DNA of 13,867 nt from Bacteroidota bacterium (GTDB lineage: Bacteria; Bacteroidota; Bacteroidia; Flavobacteriales_D; Crocinitomicaceae): the NCBI GenBank assembly GCA_016866375.1, contig VGMK01000036.1, positions 1 through 13,867 of the forward strand. The letters run 5' to 3'. Positions within the stretch are counted from its first letter, which is position 1. Each line of letters opens with the position of its first letter. The notes beneath the pieces were generated by a model. It saw only the letters and a list, made by a program, of their open reading frames with translations. It did no database searches and was not told the DNA's origin. This document shows positions 1 through 7,797 of the stretch, piece by piece. Both the position numbers and the translations under genes were made by a program.

Positions 1-23
1 ATAATATAAACGTCTTTTGACAT
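1..23 (-). CDS. Possible 5' end of a divergent gene, cut by the window edge
   Basis: On the minus strand an ATG at 23-21 opens a frame that stays open to the edge and reads MSKDVYI plus an incomplete codon. A TAnnTTTG-like box (TATTTTAG, 46-39) lies 15 bases upstream on the same strand, and the glcD-type gene diverges from it, so a real divergent start is plausible. The few residues resemble the beginning of acetyl-CoA acetyltransferases (thiolases), which often start with a short Met-Lys-Glu/Asp-Val-x-Ile stretch, but seven codons cannot fix a function. Seen: the open frame and the box. Inferred: that it is a gene at all. Confidence 0.3.
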
Positions 24-61
24 GATTTAAATTTTTCACTAAAATACAATTTTCAATTGAG

Positions 62-91
62 TTTGTGGTAACTAATGATTTGTTACTTTTG
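62..91 (+). promoter_or_regulatory. Bacteroidota-type promoter upstream of the FAD-oxidase gene
   Basis: TTTG at 62-65 and TACTTTTG at 84-91 are separated by 18 bases. This matches the -33 (TTTG or TTG) and -7 (TAnnTTTG) elements of Bacteroidota housekeeping promoters with a spacing in the usual range. It is the only promoter in this window where both elements match well. Transcription would start in the high 90s, only about ten bases before the ATG at 106, which favours the ATG at 127 as the translated start. Confidence 0.6.
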
Positions 92-126
92 ACTAAATAA
101 AAAATATGTTAGCAGGTGTTCACTTA

Positions 127-1491
127 ATGTTCTTCGAAGAGCTACTAGGTAACCGATCTTTTACAGATGTTGAGATTAGAAAAATTTACGGCTCTGATGA
201 AACAGAGGATTTGAACTTTCCTCCTGCAATTGTACTAAAGCCAAATACGCCCGAGGAAGTTTCTGCCATCCTTAGCTATTGCCATGAAAACCAGATACCT
301 GTTACACCTGCGGGAGCAAGAACAGGCCTGAGTGGAGGTGCTTTATCAGATCACGGCGGAGTACTTATTTCAATGGAGAAATTTGACAAAATCATCGAAA
401 TTGATGAAAAAAATCATCAGGTCACTGTTGAACCAGGAGTAATTACCCAAGTTTTACAAAATGCGGTAAAAGAAAAAGGGCTTTTTTACCCTCCTGACCC
501 CGCAAGCAAAGGGTCTTGTTTCATTGGTGGTAATGTTTCAGAGAATTCTGGTGGACCGAAAGCAGTTAAGTACGGAGTTACAAAAGACTACGTTTTAAAC
601 TTGGAAATTGTATTACCCAGTGGCGAGATTATATGGACTGGTGCCAATGTCCTAAAAAATGCAACCGGGTATAACCTCACACAACTTATTATTGGTTCAG
701 AAGGCACCTTAGCAATCATCACAAAAATAGTGTTGAAATTGATTCCTCACCCAACACATGATATGCTTATGCTGGTTCCATTCTACGATGCGCAAAAAGC
801 CTGTGAAGCAGTTGCAGCGATTTTCCAAGCCGGTATTATTCCTAGTGGCTTAGAATTTATGGAACGAGATGCGCTCATTTATACTCAAGCATTTGTAGGA
901 GAGTCTTCAATCGAAATTGCAGAAAATCACGCAGCTCATCTATTAATTGAGGTCGATGGCTTTGATCCCGATCAACTGATGACTGAATGTGAAAAGATTG
1001 TGGGGGTATTAGAGTGTTTTGAAACAGATGAAATCTTATTTGCAGATTCAGAAGCGCAAAAAAATACACTTTGGAGCCTAAGGCGTAAAGCTGGTGAGGC
1101 CGTAAAATCTCAATCTATGTACAAAGAGGAAGATACCGTTGTACCAAGGTTTTATTTGCCAGAACTACTCGGCCACATCAAACGAATAGGTACTAAATAC
1201 GGTTTTCATTCCGTATGCTATGGTCATGCCGGTGACGGTAATTTACATGTAAATATTTTAAAAGGTAATTTATCCGATGAATTTTGGAGAGACGAATTAC
1301 CAATTGCCATAAGAGAGTTATTTAGTGAGGTAGCGAGACTTGGCGGGACCATTTCCGGAGAACATGGAATTGGGCTTGTGCAGAAACCCTATTTAGACAT
1401 TGTTTTTGGAGAAACTGAAATGAGACTCATGCGGGAAATAAAAAAGGTATTCGACCCGCACAATATTTTAAATCCAGGTAAGATTTTCTAA
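127..1491 (+). CDS. glcD: FAD-binding oxidase, GlcD type (D-lactate/glycolate dehydrogenase family)
   Basis: FAD-dependent 2-hydroxyacid dehydrogenase of the GlcD/D-lactate dehydrogenase family, 454 residues from this start, a normal length. Residues about 30-210 form the FAD-binding (PCMH) domain, with PAGARTGLSGG (61-71) and GGNVSENSGG (134-143) contacting FAD. Residues about 215-454 form the FAD-oxidase C-terminal domain, with GHAGDGN (366-372), GEHGIG (411-416) and the typical end DPHNILNPGKIF. Substrate is probably D-lactate, glycolate or a similar 2-hydroxyacid, with electrons passed to the respiratory chain; the exact substrate cannot be read from sequence. An in-frame ATG exists at 106, but the ATG at 127 starts closer to family N termini, has AGGTG eight bases upstream, and lies a sensible distance from the promoter at 62-91. 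No glcE or glcF homologue is adjacent, so it may act alone. It leads a three-gene plus-strand cluster. Confidence 0.9.
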   Translation: MFFEELLGNRSFTDVEIRKIYGSDETEDLNFPPAIVLKPNTPEEVSAILSYCHENQIPVTPAGARTGLSGGALSDHGGVLISMEKFDKIIEIDEKNHQVTVEPGVITQVLQNAVKEKGLFYPPDPASKGSCFIGGNVSENSGGPKAVKYGVTKDYVLNLEIVLPSGEIIWTGANVLKNATGYNLTQLIIGSEGTLAIITKIVLKLIPHPTHDMLMLVPFYDAQKACEAVAAIFQAGIIPSGLEFMERDALIYTQAFVGESSIEIAENHAAHLLIEVDGFDPDQLMTECEKIVGVLECFETDEILFADSEAQKNTLWSLRRKAGEAVKSQSMYKEEDTVVPRFYLPELLGHIKRIGTKYGFHSVCYGHAGDGNLHVNILKGNLSDEFWRDELPIAIRELFSEVARLGGTISGEHGIGLVQKPYLDIVFGETEMRLMREIKKVFDPHNILNPGKIF

Positions 1492-1504
1492 ATAGCTAAC
1501 ATGG

Positions 1505-1948
1505 ATGAAAACAGAAATTAAGCATTATCAGGACCTCAGTATAGATGAATTCCATGACCTAATTCAGCTTCGCATTTCCGTTTTTGTAGTTGAGCAAAAT
1601 TGTCCTTATCAAGAGCTCGACGGATTGGATAAGCATTGTTTTCATGTCCTTGTAAAAAATGATGATAAAATTATTGCTACTTCGAGAATACTTCCACCCG
1701 AATTAGTTTCTTCAGAACCTGCTATTGGTAGGGTTGTGTCTGATCCAGCTTACAGAAATATGAAGCTGGGACATTTGTTGATGAAAGAAAGTATTTCCTT
1801 TATCGAACAAACTTTTGGAAAAGTTACTATAATTTTATCCGCACAAGAACATTTGGAGGGATTTTATAATTCACATGGATTTGAAGCGACCTCAAAACGT
1901 TATTTAGAAGACGGAATACCGCATGTCAAAATGATAAAACTAAACTAA
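1505..1948 (+). CDS. elaA: ElaA-type GNAT family N-acetyltransferase
   Basis: Small cytoplasmic acetyl-CoA-dependent N-acetyltransferase, 147 residues, the usual size of ElaA proteins. Family marks are the N-terminal LRISVFVVEQNCPYQELDG (22-40), the strand IGRVVSDPAYR (74-84) leading into the acetyl-CoA pyrophosphate loop, and a C-terminal EDGIPHVKM (135-143). The loop reads RNMKLGH (84-90), so the first glycine of the usual R-x-x-G-x-G/A pattern is lysine. That departure is modest, and overall fold conservation suggests an active enzyme. The acceptor substrate of ElaA is not well established and cannot be inferred here. The gene begins 13 bases after the glcD-type gene and its stop codon overlaps the next ATG by one base (TAATG), so expression from the same transcript is likely. 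An ATG four bases upstream (1501) opens only a seven-codon frame and is not the start. Confidence 0.88.
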   Translation: MKTEIKHYQDLSIDEFHDLIQLRISVFVVEQNCPYQELDGLDKHCFHVLVKNDDKIIATSRILPPELVSSEPAIGRVVSDPAYRNMKLGHLLMKESISFIEQTFGKVTIILSAQEHLEGFYNSHGFEATSKRYLEDGIPHVKMIKLN

Positions 1949-3993
1949 TGAAAAATTTAATTACTTATTTTTTACTTTTTACATTACTCCTTACCGCTTG
2001 TAAAAGCTATAAAGAGGTTAACTTCATCCCTAACGTAACAACAGCGTATAGTATTGATCCTACATATATGGATTTAAAAATTAGTCCAAAAGAAGATTTT
2101 TTCACCTTCTGCAATGGCTCTTGGGTGAAGTTTAATGAAATCCCTGATACAGAATCCAAATGGGGTAGTTTTAATGAATTAGATCAAAATAACAAATCAA
2201 AACTTACAGCTATACTCGAAGAAGCTCAAGCGAACAATCAAGTGGTCGGAAGTGATAAACAAATCCTCGGTGACTACTACACATCTATTCTAGATATGAC
2301 AACACGAAATAAAAATGGGTACAATGGTATTTCCGCTGAACTATCTCGCATTGAAATCATTAATAGAAAAGATTTTCTTGTAGAAATTATTTCAAAACAC
2401 CATGCTGAGGGAATCTCAGCTAATTTCAATTTTAGTGTGAGACAAGACATGAAAAATGTCAACAATAATATATGTTACATGGGACAAGGTGGTATTGGTT
2501 TACCGAATAAAGAATATTATTTAAATGAAAATAAAAAAGAAATTCTCAAAGGATATGAAGTTCATGTTTCAAAGGCATTTGAATTAATTGGCTATTCACA
2601 AGAAAAGGCCAATACAGCAGCTCAGTTGGTTGTAAAATTCGAAACAAGAATGGCAAAAGCGATGTATTCTCCTGCTGAAATGCGACAACCCGAAAAAACA
2701 TATAATAAGAAGGGTTTCAATGAAGTACTAGAGCTTGTAAAACCTTTTGATTTACGCTATTACTTGACTATTTTAGAAAGCCAAACCCCTGATTCTATAA
2801 TTGTTAGTAATCCGGCTTTTATGCAAGATTTTGCAAAAATGATCGAAGATGAAAATTTAGAGAGTTGGAAAGCTTATTTAAAATGGAAGGTAATTAGAAA
2901 TTATGCCAAACACCTTGACCAAAAATTTGTAGATCTAAACTTTGACTTTTATGGCAAAGTTCTTAGTGGTAAAAAAGCCCAAAAACCTTCAAATGAACAA
3001 GCTATTGATGAAATCACATCTTCCTATTTTTCAGAAATTTTAGGTAAATTATTTGTAGAAAAACACTTTTCAAAAGAAGCAAAAGATAAAGTAAATTCTA
3101 TGGTTGACAATCTACTTTTCGTTTTTCGTGAACGGATAAATAAGTTGGATTGGATGACTTCAGAAACCAAAGTTGAGGCCCTGAATAAACTTAATTCGAT
3201 TGGAAGAAAATTAGGTTTTCCTGATCAATGGGAAGACTTTTCAAAATTGTCCATATCATCTTCTGACTACCTTCAAAACATAAAGAATATTTCCATTTAC
3301 GCCACTAAAAAGAATTTAGCAGAATATGGAAAACCCGTTGATAAGAAAAAATGGGGAATGCCTGCTCACATGGTAAATGCTTATTACAGTCCACTCAATA
3401 ACGAAATTGCCTTTCCAGCTGGAATCATGCAAGCTCCATTTTTTGATGAGAAAGCTGAGGATGCCGTAAATTACGGCGGAATTGGAATGGTGATTGGTCA
3501 CGAATTTACCCACGGCTTTGATGATATGGGTTCTAAATTTGCTGCTGATGGCACCTTTAGAAATTGGTGGTCAGATGCAGATAGAAAAAGTTTTGAAGAA
3601 AGAACTAAAATACTTGGAGAAACCTTTTCTACTTTTTGTCCAATTGAGGGACATTGTGTGAATCCAGAATTAACAATGGGTGAAAATATTGCAGATTTAG
3701 GTGGATTAACAATGGCATATTACGCTTACACATTGACGGAGGAGTTCAAAAAGAATCAAAAGGTAAATGGATTTAGACCGGCTCAGCGATTTTTTATTGC
3801 GTATGCTCAGCTATGGAAAATAAGATACCGAGATGAAGAATTAAAAAAGATGATCGCCACTGACCCTCATTCACCGGGAATGTATAGAGTTAACGGTCCT
3901 CTTAAAAATTGCCCAGAGTTTTTTGAGGCCTTTGGTATTCAAGAAGGAGACAAAATGAGAAATAACAGCACGAAGGTTTCTAAAATCTGGTAG
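1948..3993 (+). CDS. M13 family zinc metallopeptidase, lipoprotein (neprilysin/PepO type)
   Basis: Zinc endopeptidase of family M13, 681 residues, full length for the family. The N terminus is a lipoprotein signal peptide: charged start, hydrophobic core 8-15, lipobox L15-T-A-C18. Residues about 40-440 are the M13 N-terminal domain. The catalytic domain has NAYYSP (substrate-binding NAYY type), HEFTH with zinc ligands H518 and H522 and catalytic E519, and GENIAD with third ligand E579 and D583. R647 in the MYRVNGPL segment matches the substrate-carboxylate arginine of neprilysin. All catalytic residues are present, so it should be active on short peptides. The residues after Cys18 (KSYKEV) are not acidic, so a surface-export signal is not evident and a periplasm-facing position is more likely. 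Oddities are a close cysteine pair around C-PIEGH-C before the third zinc ligand, and an end reading KVSKIW without the cysteine of the common C-x-x-W tail. The start overlaps the elaA stop by one base. Confidence 0.93.
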   Translation: MKNLITYFLLFTLLLTACKSYKEVNFIPNVTTAYSIDPTYMDLKISPKEDFFTFCNGSWVKFNEIPDTESKWGSFNELDQNNKSKLTAILEEAQANNQVVGSDKQILGDYYTSILDMTTRNKNGYNGISAELSRIEIINRKDFLVEIISKHHAEGISANFNFSVRQDMKNVNNNICYMGQGGIGLPNKEYYLNENKKEILKGYEVHVSKAFELIGYSQEKANTAAQLVVKFETRMAKAMYSPAEMRQPEKTYNKKGFNEVLELVKPFDLRYYLTILESQTPDSIIVSNPAFMQDFAKMIEDENLESWKAYLKWKVIRNYAKHLDQKFVDLNFDFYGKVLSGKKAQKPSNEQAIDEITSSYFSEILGKLFVEKHFSKEAKDKVNSMVDNLLFVFRERINKLDWMTSETKVEALNKLNSIGRKLGFPDQWEDFSKLSISSSDYLQNIKNISIYATKKNLAEYGKPVDKKKWGMPAHMVNAYYSPLNNEIAFPAGIMQAPFFDEKAEDAVNYGGIGMVIGHEFTHGFDDMGSKFAADGTFRNWWSDADRKSFEERTKILGETFSTFCPIEGHCVNPELTMGENIADLGGLTMAYYAYTLTEEFKKNQKVNGFRPAQRFFIAYAQLWKIRYRDEELKKMIATDPHSPGMYRVNGPLKNCPEFFEAFGIQEGDKMRNNSTKVSKIW

Positions 3994-4115
3994 CTCATTT
4001 TGATTTTTGTCAGCTCTTTAATGGTGTCAATTGACGTTCCTGCTAGCACAAAGCGTTATTTTCAAAGCACAGGGGATAAAAAACAAGGTAGAGTATGGCA
4101 GAAAGGTAAAATTCA
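3994..4115. other. Convergent intergenic gap between the M13 peptidase and hisS
   Basis: This 122-bp space separates two converging genes. No open frame of its own is convincing; the plus-strand open frame from 4000 is the antisense of hisS from 4116 on. The most structured element is the perfect 10-bp palindrome GTCAATTGAC at 4026-4035, which has no loop and no following T-run. I see no clear intrinsic terminator. Confidence 0.4.
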
Positions 4116-5483
4116 TCAACACAGTATTTTTAGGAATTCGCTGTGGTTAAGAATCCGCTGCTCACCTGTTAGCATATTCTTCAACGCTACAGAATTATTC
4201 TTTAACTCCTCCTCTCCGATCATGGCTACATATGAGATTTTTTTATCATTCGCATACTTAAATTGCTTTTGAAGCTTAGCTTGTGTAGGGTATATTTCAC
4301 AAGAAATTCCCTGCGCTCTCAGGGCAATCATCAATGGAGCAGCATGAAGGTAAGTGGATGCAGCGAAGTTAATAAATAGGACCTTTTTTTCATTTACCAG
4401 CTCTACAGGAAATAAATTTAATGCTGTTAAAACATCGTATATTCGATCAGCGCCAAAGGAGATTCCAACCCCAGAAAGGCCTTTTAATCCAAATAAACCC
4501 GTTAAATCATCGTACCTACCTCCTCCACAAATACTCCCCATTTTCACATTATGAGCCTTTACTTCAAAAATAGCTCCGGTATAATAATTTAATCCTCTTG
4601 CCAAAGTAATATCCAACTCAAGAATACCTCTCGACAAGGGAAATTTTTCAATAATGTCAGTTAAAAAGTGTAATTCCTCCACGCCCTGTAATCCAACTTC
4701 AGAGGATTTTAAAAATTCTCTTAAAAAATTCAATTTGTCAAGATTATTTCCTGAAAAGGAAAATAAAGGACTTATTTTTTCAATGGCCGTCTTTGACAAC
4801 CCTTTGGATGTTAATTCCTGTATGACCCCTTCCTCACCAATTTTGTCTAGTTTATCTATAGCCGTAACAAGATCTACCAACTTTTCTTTTTCACCACATA
4901 CCTCCGCAATGCCACTTAATACCTTTCGATTATTTAACTTTATTGTAAAACCCGGAAGTAATAAACGGGATAAAGCAATGTCAAATATTTGAATTAACTC
5001 GAGCTCGCACAGCAAAGAATCTGAGCCAACCACATCTGCATCGCATTGATAAAACTCTTGATACCTTCCGTGCTGAGGACGATCGGCTCGCCAAACGGGT
5101 TGAATTTGATAACGTTTGAATGGAAATGACAACTCATTTTGATGCTGAACCACAAAGCGCGCAAAAGGAACGGTTAAATCATAACGTAATGCTTTTTCAG
5201 AGAGAGAATTTGCAAATCGAGGAAGGTTTTCTGCACTCAACGCCTCAATATCTGCCTTTTTCATTTTTTCACCTGAATTCAAAATTCGAAAAATCAGACG
5301 ATCTCCCTCCTCTCCATACTTACCCATCAGTGTTTCAGACAACTCAAAAGAAGGTGTTTCAATAGGTTCGAAACCATACAACTCAAATACTTCCCTTATC
5401 CTGGTAAAAATATAATTTCGTTTCTTCACCTCTTCTGGCAAAAAATCTCTCGTCCCTTTTGGAATAGATACTTTAACTGACAT
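4116..5483 (-). CDS. hisS: Histidyl-tRNA synthetase (class II)
   Basis: Charges tRNA-His with histidine in the cytoplasm; essential. The 455-residue protein is full length. The class II catalytic core occupies about 8-355: the N-terminal PKGTRDFLPEE (8-18), ETLMGKYGEEG (50-60), LRYDLTVPFAR (99-109), motif 2 around KRYQIQPVWRADRP (123-136) with GRYQEFYQCDADVVG, the histidine-binding segments LARGLNYYTG (294-303) and SICGGGRYDDL (317-327), and motif 3 GVGISFGADRIYDVL (338-352). Residues about 365-455 form the anticodon-binding domain. The LRYDLTVPFAR and ETLMGKYGE signatures are those of eukaryotic-type HisRS, where the E. coli enzyme has an LRPEGT segment. The start overlaps the 3' end of ppx by 11 bases and no promoter is seen between them, so hisS is probably transcribed with ppx and its translation coupled to it. 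Confidence 0.97.
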   Translation of the reverse strand: MSVKVSIPKGTRDFLPEEVKKRNYIFTRIREVFELYGFEPIETPSFELSETLMGKYGEEGDRLIFRILNSGEKMKKADIEALSAENLPRFANSLSEKALRYDLTVPFARFVVQHQNELSFPFKRYQIQPVWRADRPQHGRYQEFYQCDADVVGSDSLLCELELIQIFDIALSRLLLPGFTIKLNNRKVLSGIAEVCGEKEKLVDLVTAIDKLDKIGEEGVIQELTSKGLSKTAIEKISPLFSFSGNNLDKLNFLREFLKSSEVGLQGVEELHFLTDIIEKFPLSRGILELDITLARGLNYYTGAIFEVKAHNVKMGSICGGGRYDDLTGLFGLKGLSGVGISFGADRIYDVLTALNLFPVELVNEKKVLFINFAASTYLHAAPLMIALRAQGISCEIYPTQAKLQKQFKYANDKKISYVAMIGEEELKNNSVALKNMLTGEQRILNHSEFLKILC

Positions 5484-6366
5484 GCTCGTTGTAAATTTCT
5501 TTTTTATAAAAATCGTTAATTATTCCATCAGAAAGTCCCATTTTGGGAACACTAATTTTATCTGCTGAAAGCTCATTTAAAATATATGTGTAAATTTCCA
5601 ATGCCGGAACAATAACATCTGCCCGATCTGGCTTTAATTTATATTCAGACATTCGTTCTTCCATTGATTGAGTGATTAGTTTATCACTTAAATCTCGCAT
5701 ATCTTTTAATGAAATTGAATCTGCGTTATGTTCACTTAGTAATTTGTGTACTTTGTTTATATTTCCTCCAGTACCAAAAATTAGGTGTTCGTCGCTGAGA
5801 TCTACATGTAATTCAATCCATTCTTTTATTTCAGTCCAAACATTTTTATTTACCTTACATCTCAACATTCGAATTGTACCGACATCAAAAGATCTTGAAG
5901 CCACGAGGTTTCCTTTTTCAAACAAACTAATTTCCGTGCTGCCTCCTCCGACATCAATAACTAAAAAAGATACATCTACCGGTAAATTCAATATATCAAA
6001 AGCACCAAAAATTAATTCAGCTTCTTCTTGACCTGAAATAATTTCAAGATCGATACCAGTTTCCTTTTTTATCTTTTGAATAACTTTGTCAGCATTCTTG
6101 GCTTCACGCATTGCAGAAGTTGATACCGCGCGTAATTTAGAAACTTCAAATATTTCTGAAATTAATCCAAATGCTTTCATTGTTTTGACAAAGTCTTCTA
6201 ATTTTTGCTTTGAGATTTTTCCTGTGTCAAAAACATCGTCTCCTAACCTCAACGGAATACGCGTGTACGATATTTTCTTGACAAATGTTTTTTTTCGATC
6301 TTTAACAATTTCACCAATCAGCAACCGCGCAGCATTTGTTCCTACATCTATGGCTCCATATGTCAT
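5473..6366 (-). CDS. ppx: Ppx/GppA family phosphatase (exopolyphosphatase/pppGpp hydrolase type)
   Basis: Member of the sugar kinase/Hsp70/actin-fold Ppx/GppA family, which removes terminal phosphate from polyphosphate or converts pppGpp to ppGpp. At 297 residues it is the short two-domain form without the C-terminal HD-like extension of E. coli Ppx. Phosphate-binding loops are DVGTNAARL (7-15) and DVGGGSTE (138-145); SGQEEAELIFGA (111-122) carries the conserved catalytic glutamate (E114 or E115); GTGGNINK (198-205) is the adenosine-like loop. Polyphosphate and pppGpp activity cannot be told apart from sequence. The start is the ATG at 6366; an upstream TTG at 6390 would add eight residues but lies upstream of the -7 box TAACTTTG (6380-6373). 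Downstream, the frame runs 11 bases into hisS. yqgE diverges 68 bp away. Confidence 0.92.
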   Translation of the reverse strand: MTYGAIDVGTNAARLLIGEIVKDRKKTFVKKISYTRIPLRLGDDVFDTGKISKQKLEDFVKTMKAFGLISEIFEVSKLRAVSTSAMREAKNADKVIQKIKKETGIDLEIISGQEEAELIFGAFDILNLPVDVSFLVIDVGGGSTEISLFEKGNLVASRSFDVGTIRMLRCKVNKNVWTEIKEWIELHVDLSDEHLIFGTGGNINKVHKLLSEHNADSISLKDMRDLSDKLITQSMEERMSEYKLKPDRADVIVPALEIYTYILNELSADKISVPKMGLSDGIINDFYKKEIYNEHVS

Positions 6367-6372
6367 GATAAA

Positions 6373-6380
6373 CAAAGTTA
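6373..6380 (-). promoter_or_regulatory. -7 promoter box for ppx-hisS
   Basis: TAACTTTG on the minus strand matches TAnnTTTG exactly and ends six bases before the ppx ATG at 6366. No good TTG element is seen 17-23 bases upstream. If used, transcription would start at or next to the A of the ATG, giving a leaderless or nearly leaderless mRNA. Confidence 0.5.
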
Positions 6381-6423
6381 CAATAGTCAACTAAACAGAG
6401 CCCTATTATTTCCAATTTCTTTT

Positions 6424-6431
6424 TTAATTTG
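6424..6431 (+). promoter_or_regulatory. Possible -7 box for yqgE
   Basis: TTAATTTG differs from TAnnTTTG at one position and ends three bases before the yqgE ATG at 6435. No matching -33 element is evident. A weak candidate, supported mainly by its position, which repeats that of the boxes before other genes here. Confidence 0.25.
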
Positions 6432-6434
6432 TAC

Positions 6435-7019
6435 ATGGAATCTTTTGATTTGAATTTCAAAAACAATGAAAAGGTAAAAAAGGGAAGTCTACTCATTTCC
6501 GACCCCTTTCTCGCAGATCGCTATTTTGGAAGGTCCGTCGTTTTAATCTGTGGTTACGGTAAGGAGGGTGCCTTTGGATTTGTTTTGAATCATTATTTGG
6601 ATGTTGATTTACACAAACTTGATGAACAATTCCCAGATATTCAAGCAAGAATTAGTTTGGGTGGTCCTGTTGATAAAGAACATCTTTTTTTTATTCACAC
6701 ATTGGGAAATCGAATAGACGGTTCAACGAGTTTATACAACGGTATCTTCTATGGCGGGGATTTTGAACAATTAAATCGATTGTTTGAAACAGAACCCAAT
6801 ACCTCGGGAAAGGTTCGTTTTTTCATCGGTTATTCCGGTTGGTCAGAGGGGCAGTTAGAACAAGAGATAAAAGAGTCCTCGTGGTTACCGGTTAATAACA
6901 TTACAACAGAGATAATTATGGATACTAAAATCGATAAACTTTGGGAAACGTGCCTCGAAAAACAAGGGAAACGTTTCAAAATTATTTCTAAATTCCCGCG
7001 TAATCCTGAGGATAATTAA
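6435..7019 (+). CDS. yqgE: YqgE/AlgH family protein (DUF179)
   Basis: A 194-residue cytoplasmic protein of the YqgE/AlgH family, whose biochemical role is not firmly known. Recognisable blocks are KGSLLISDPFLADRYFGRSVVLI (16-38), EGAFGFVLN (44-52), the GGPV turn (77-80), and FFIGYSGWSEGQLEQEI (129-145) followed by W150. No signal peptide or membrane segment is present. The chosen start is the ATG at 6435; a TTG two codons upstream is the only earlier in-frame option. The gene diverges from ppx-hisS and ends tail to tail with the TauE-type permease, their stop codons overlapping over 7016-7019. Confidence 0.93.
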   Translation: MESFDLNFKNNEKVKKGSLLISDPFLADRYFGRSVVLICGYGKEGAFGFVLNHYLDVDLHKLDEQFPDIQARISLGGPVDKEHLFFIHTLGNRIDGSTSLYNGIFYGGDFEQLNRLFETEPNTSGKVRFFIGYSGWSEGQLEQEIKESSWLPVNNITTEIIMDTKIDKLWETCLEKQGKRFKIISKFPRNPEDN

Positions 7020-7789
7020 AGCAATCCGAGCAACATTATTGTGCCAACGGTAAAAAGAAAACATCCAATTATCCCCTTTATAAATCGCATTTCTGTTTTC
7101 TTAAGTAATTTATTGCCCACTAAACTGCCCAAAATGGCGAAAACAGCACCTGTGGCTACCAGACCTATTGGAATTTCAGAATCAAGTTGTTGAGCATATG
7201 AAGAGATTCTTGTTAAATCAATAATAACCGCAAGCAAAGCTGATGTTGCAATGAATTCAAATTTTGTTAACGACGCATTGGAAAGAAATGCTGAACGTAC
7301 AGCGCCTTGGTGACCTGAAAACCCACCAAAGAAACCACTGATAAATCCTCCAAACGGAATCCACAATTTTCCAATTTTTCGATTTTCTAGAAAGGAAGTC
7401 AATTCCAATGAAGCAAAAATTAGCATAACTACTCCTAATGAAAATTCAGTATAATTTACTTCGTTAGTACTCCCTCCAAATGAGGTAGAATAAAATAAAC
7501 CCATATCCCCTAATGCGTAAATAAGATATGCTCCGAACATTGATCCAAAAAATGCAAAACTTCCAAATTTTAAAAAAATGGGCCAATTAATGTTTTTGAA
7601 TGTTAAAGTGACTTTGAAGAAACCGTTAATAAAATGTACAAGAGCTGTTGTGGCTAATGCAATTTCAAGGCTAAAAAACAAAGAAAAAACAGGTAAAAGA
7701 ATGGTTCCCAGTCCAAATCCTGAAAAAAAAGTACTCAAAGAAGCCAAAAATGCTGTAATTGAGATCAAACAATAGGGAAGTATGTCCAT
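7016..7789 (-). CDS. TauE/SafE family membrane permease (sulfite exporter type)
   Basis: Integral inner-membrane protein of 257 residues, almost wholly hydrophobic, with about eight predicted membrane segments near 5-34, 38-60, 72-93, 116-133, 144-158, 176-195, 205-226 and 236-256. This is the usual topology of the TauE/SafE (DUF81) family, built as two four-helix repeats. The repeat signatures are SGFGLGTILLP (23-33) and GGFSGHQGAVRSAFL (155-169), followed by DLTRISSY (191-198). Family members export sulfite, sulfoacetate or related organosulfur anions; the substrate here is unknown and no sulfur gene is adjacent. The ATG at 7789 is preferred over a TTG at 7816, because a -7-like box at 7813-7806 lies between them and the extra residues are polar. 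Its 3' end overlaps the yqgE stop codon. Confidence 0.88.
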   Translation of the reverse strand: MDILPYCLISITAFLASLSTFFSGFGLGTILLPVFSLFFSLEIALATTALVHFINGFFKVTLTFKNINWPIFLKFGSFAFFGSMFGAYLIYALGDMGLFYSTSFGGSTNEVNYTEFSLGVVMLIFASLELTSFLENRKIGKLWIPFGGFISGFFGGFSGHQGAVRSAFLSNASLTKFEFIATSALLAVIIDLTRISSYAQQLDSEIPIGLVATGAVFAILGSLVGNKLLKKTEMRFIKGIIGCFLFTVGTIMLLGLL

Positions 7790-7797
7790 CCGTTCAT

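Noticed and set aside
4026..4035. Perfect palindrome GTCAATTGAC in the M13-hisS gap as a possible terminator.
   Set aside because: It has no loop, is only ten bases, and is not followed by a T-run on either strand.
4000..4272. Plus-strand 90-codon open frame after the M13 peptidase.
   Set aside because: From 4116 it is antisense to the conserved hisS C-terminal domain, and its translation shows no family pattern.
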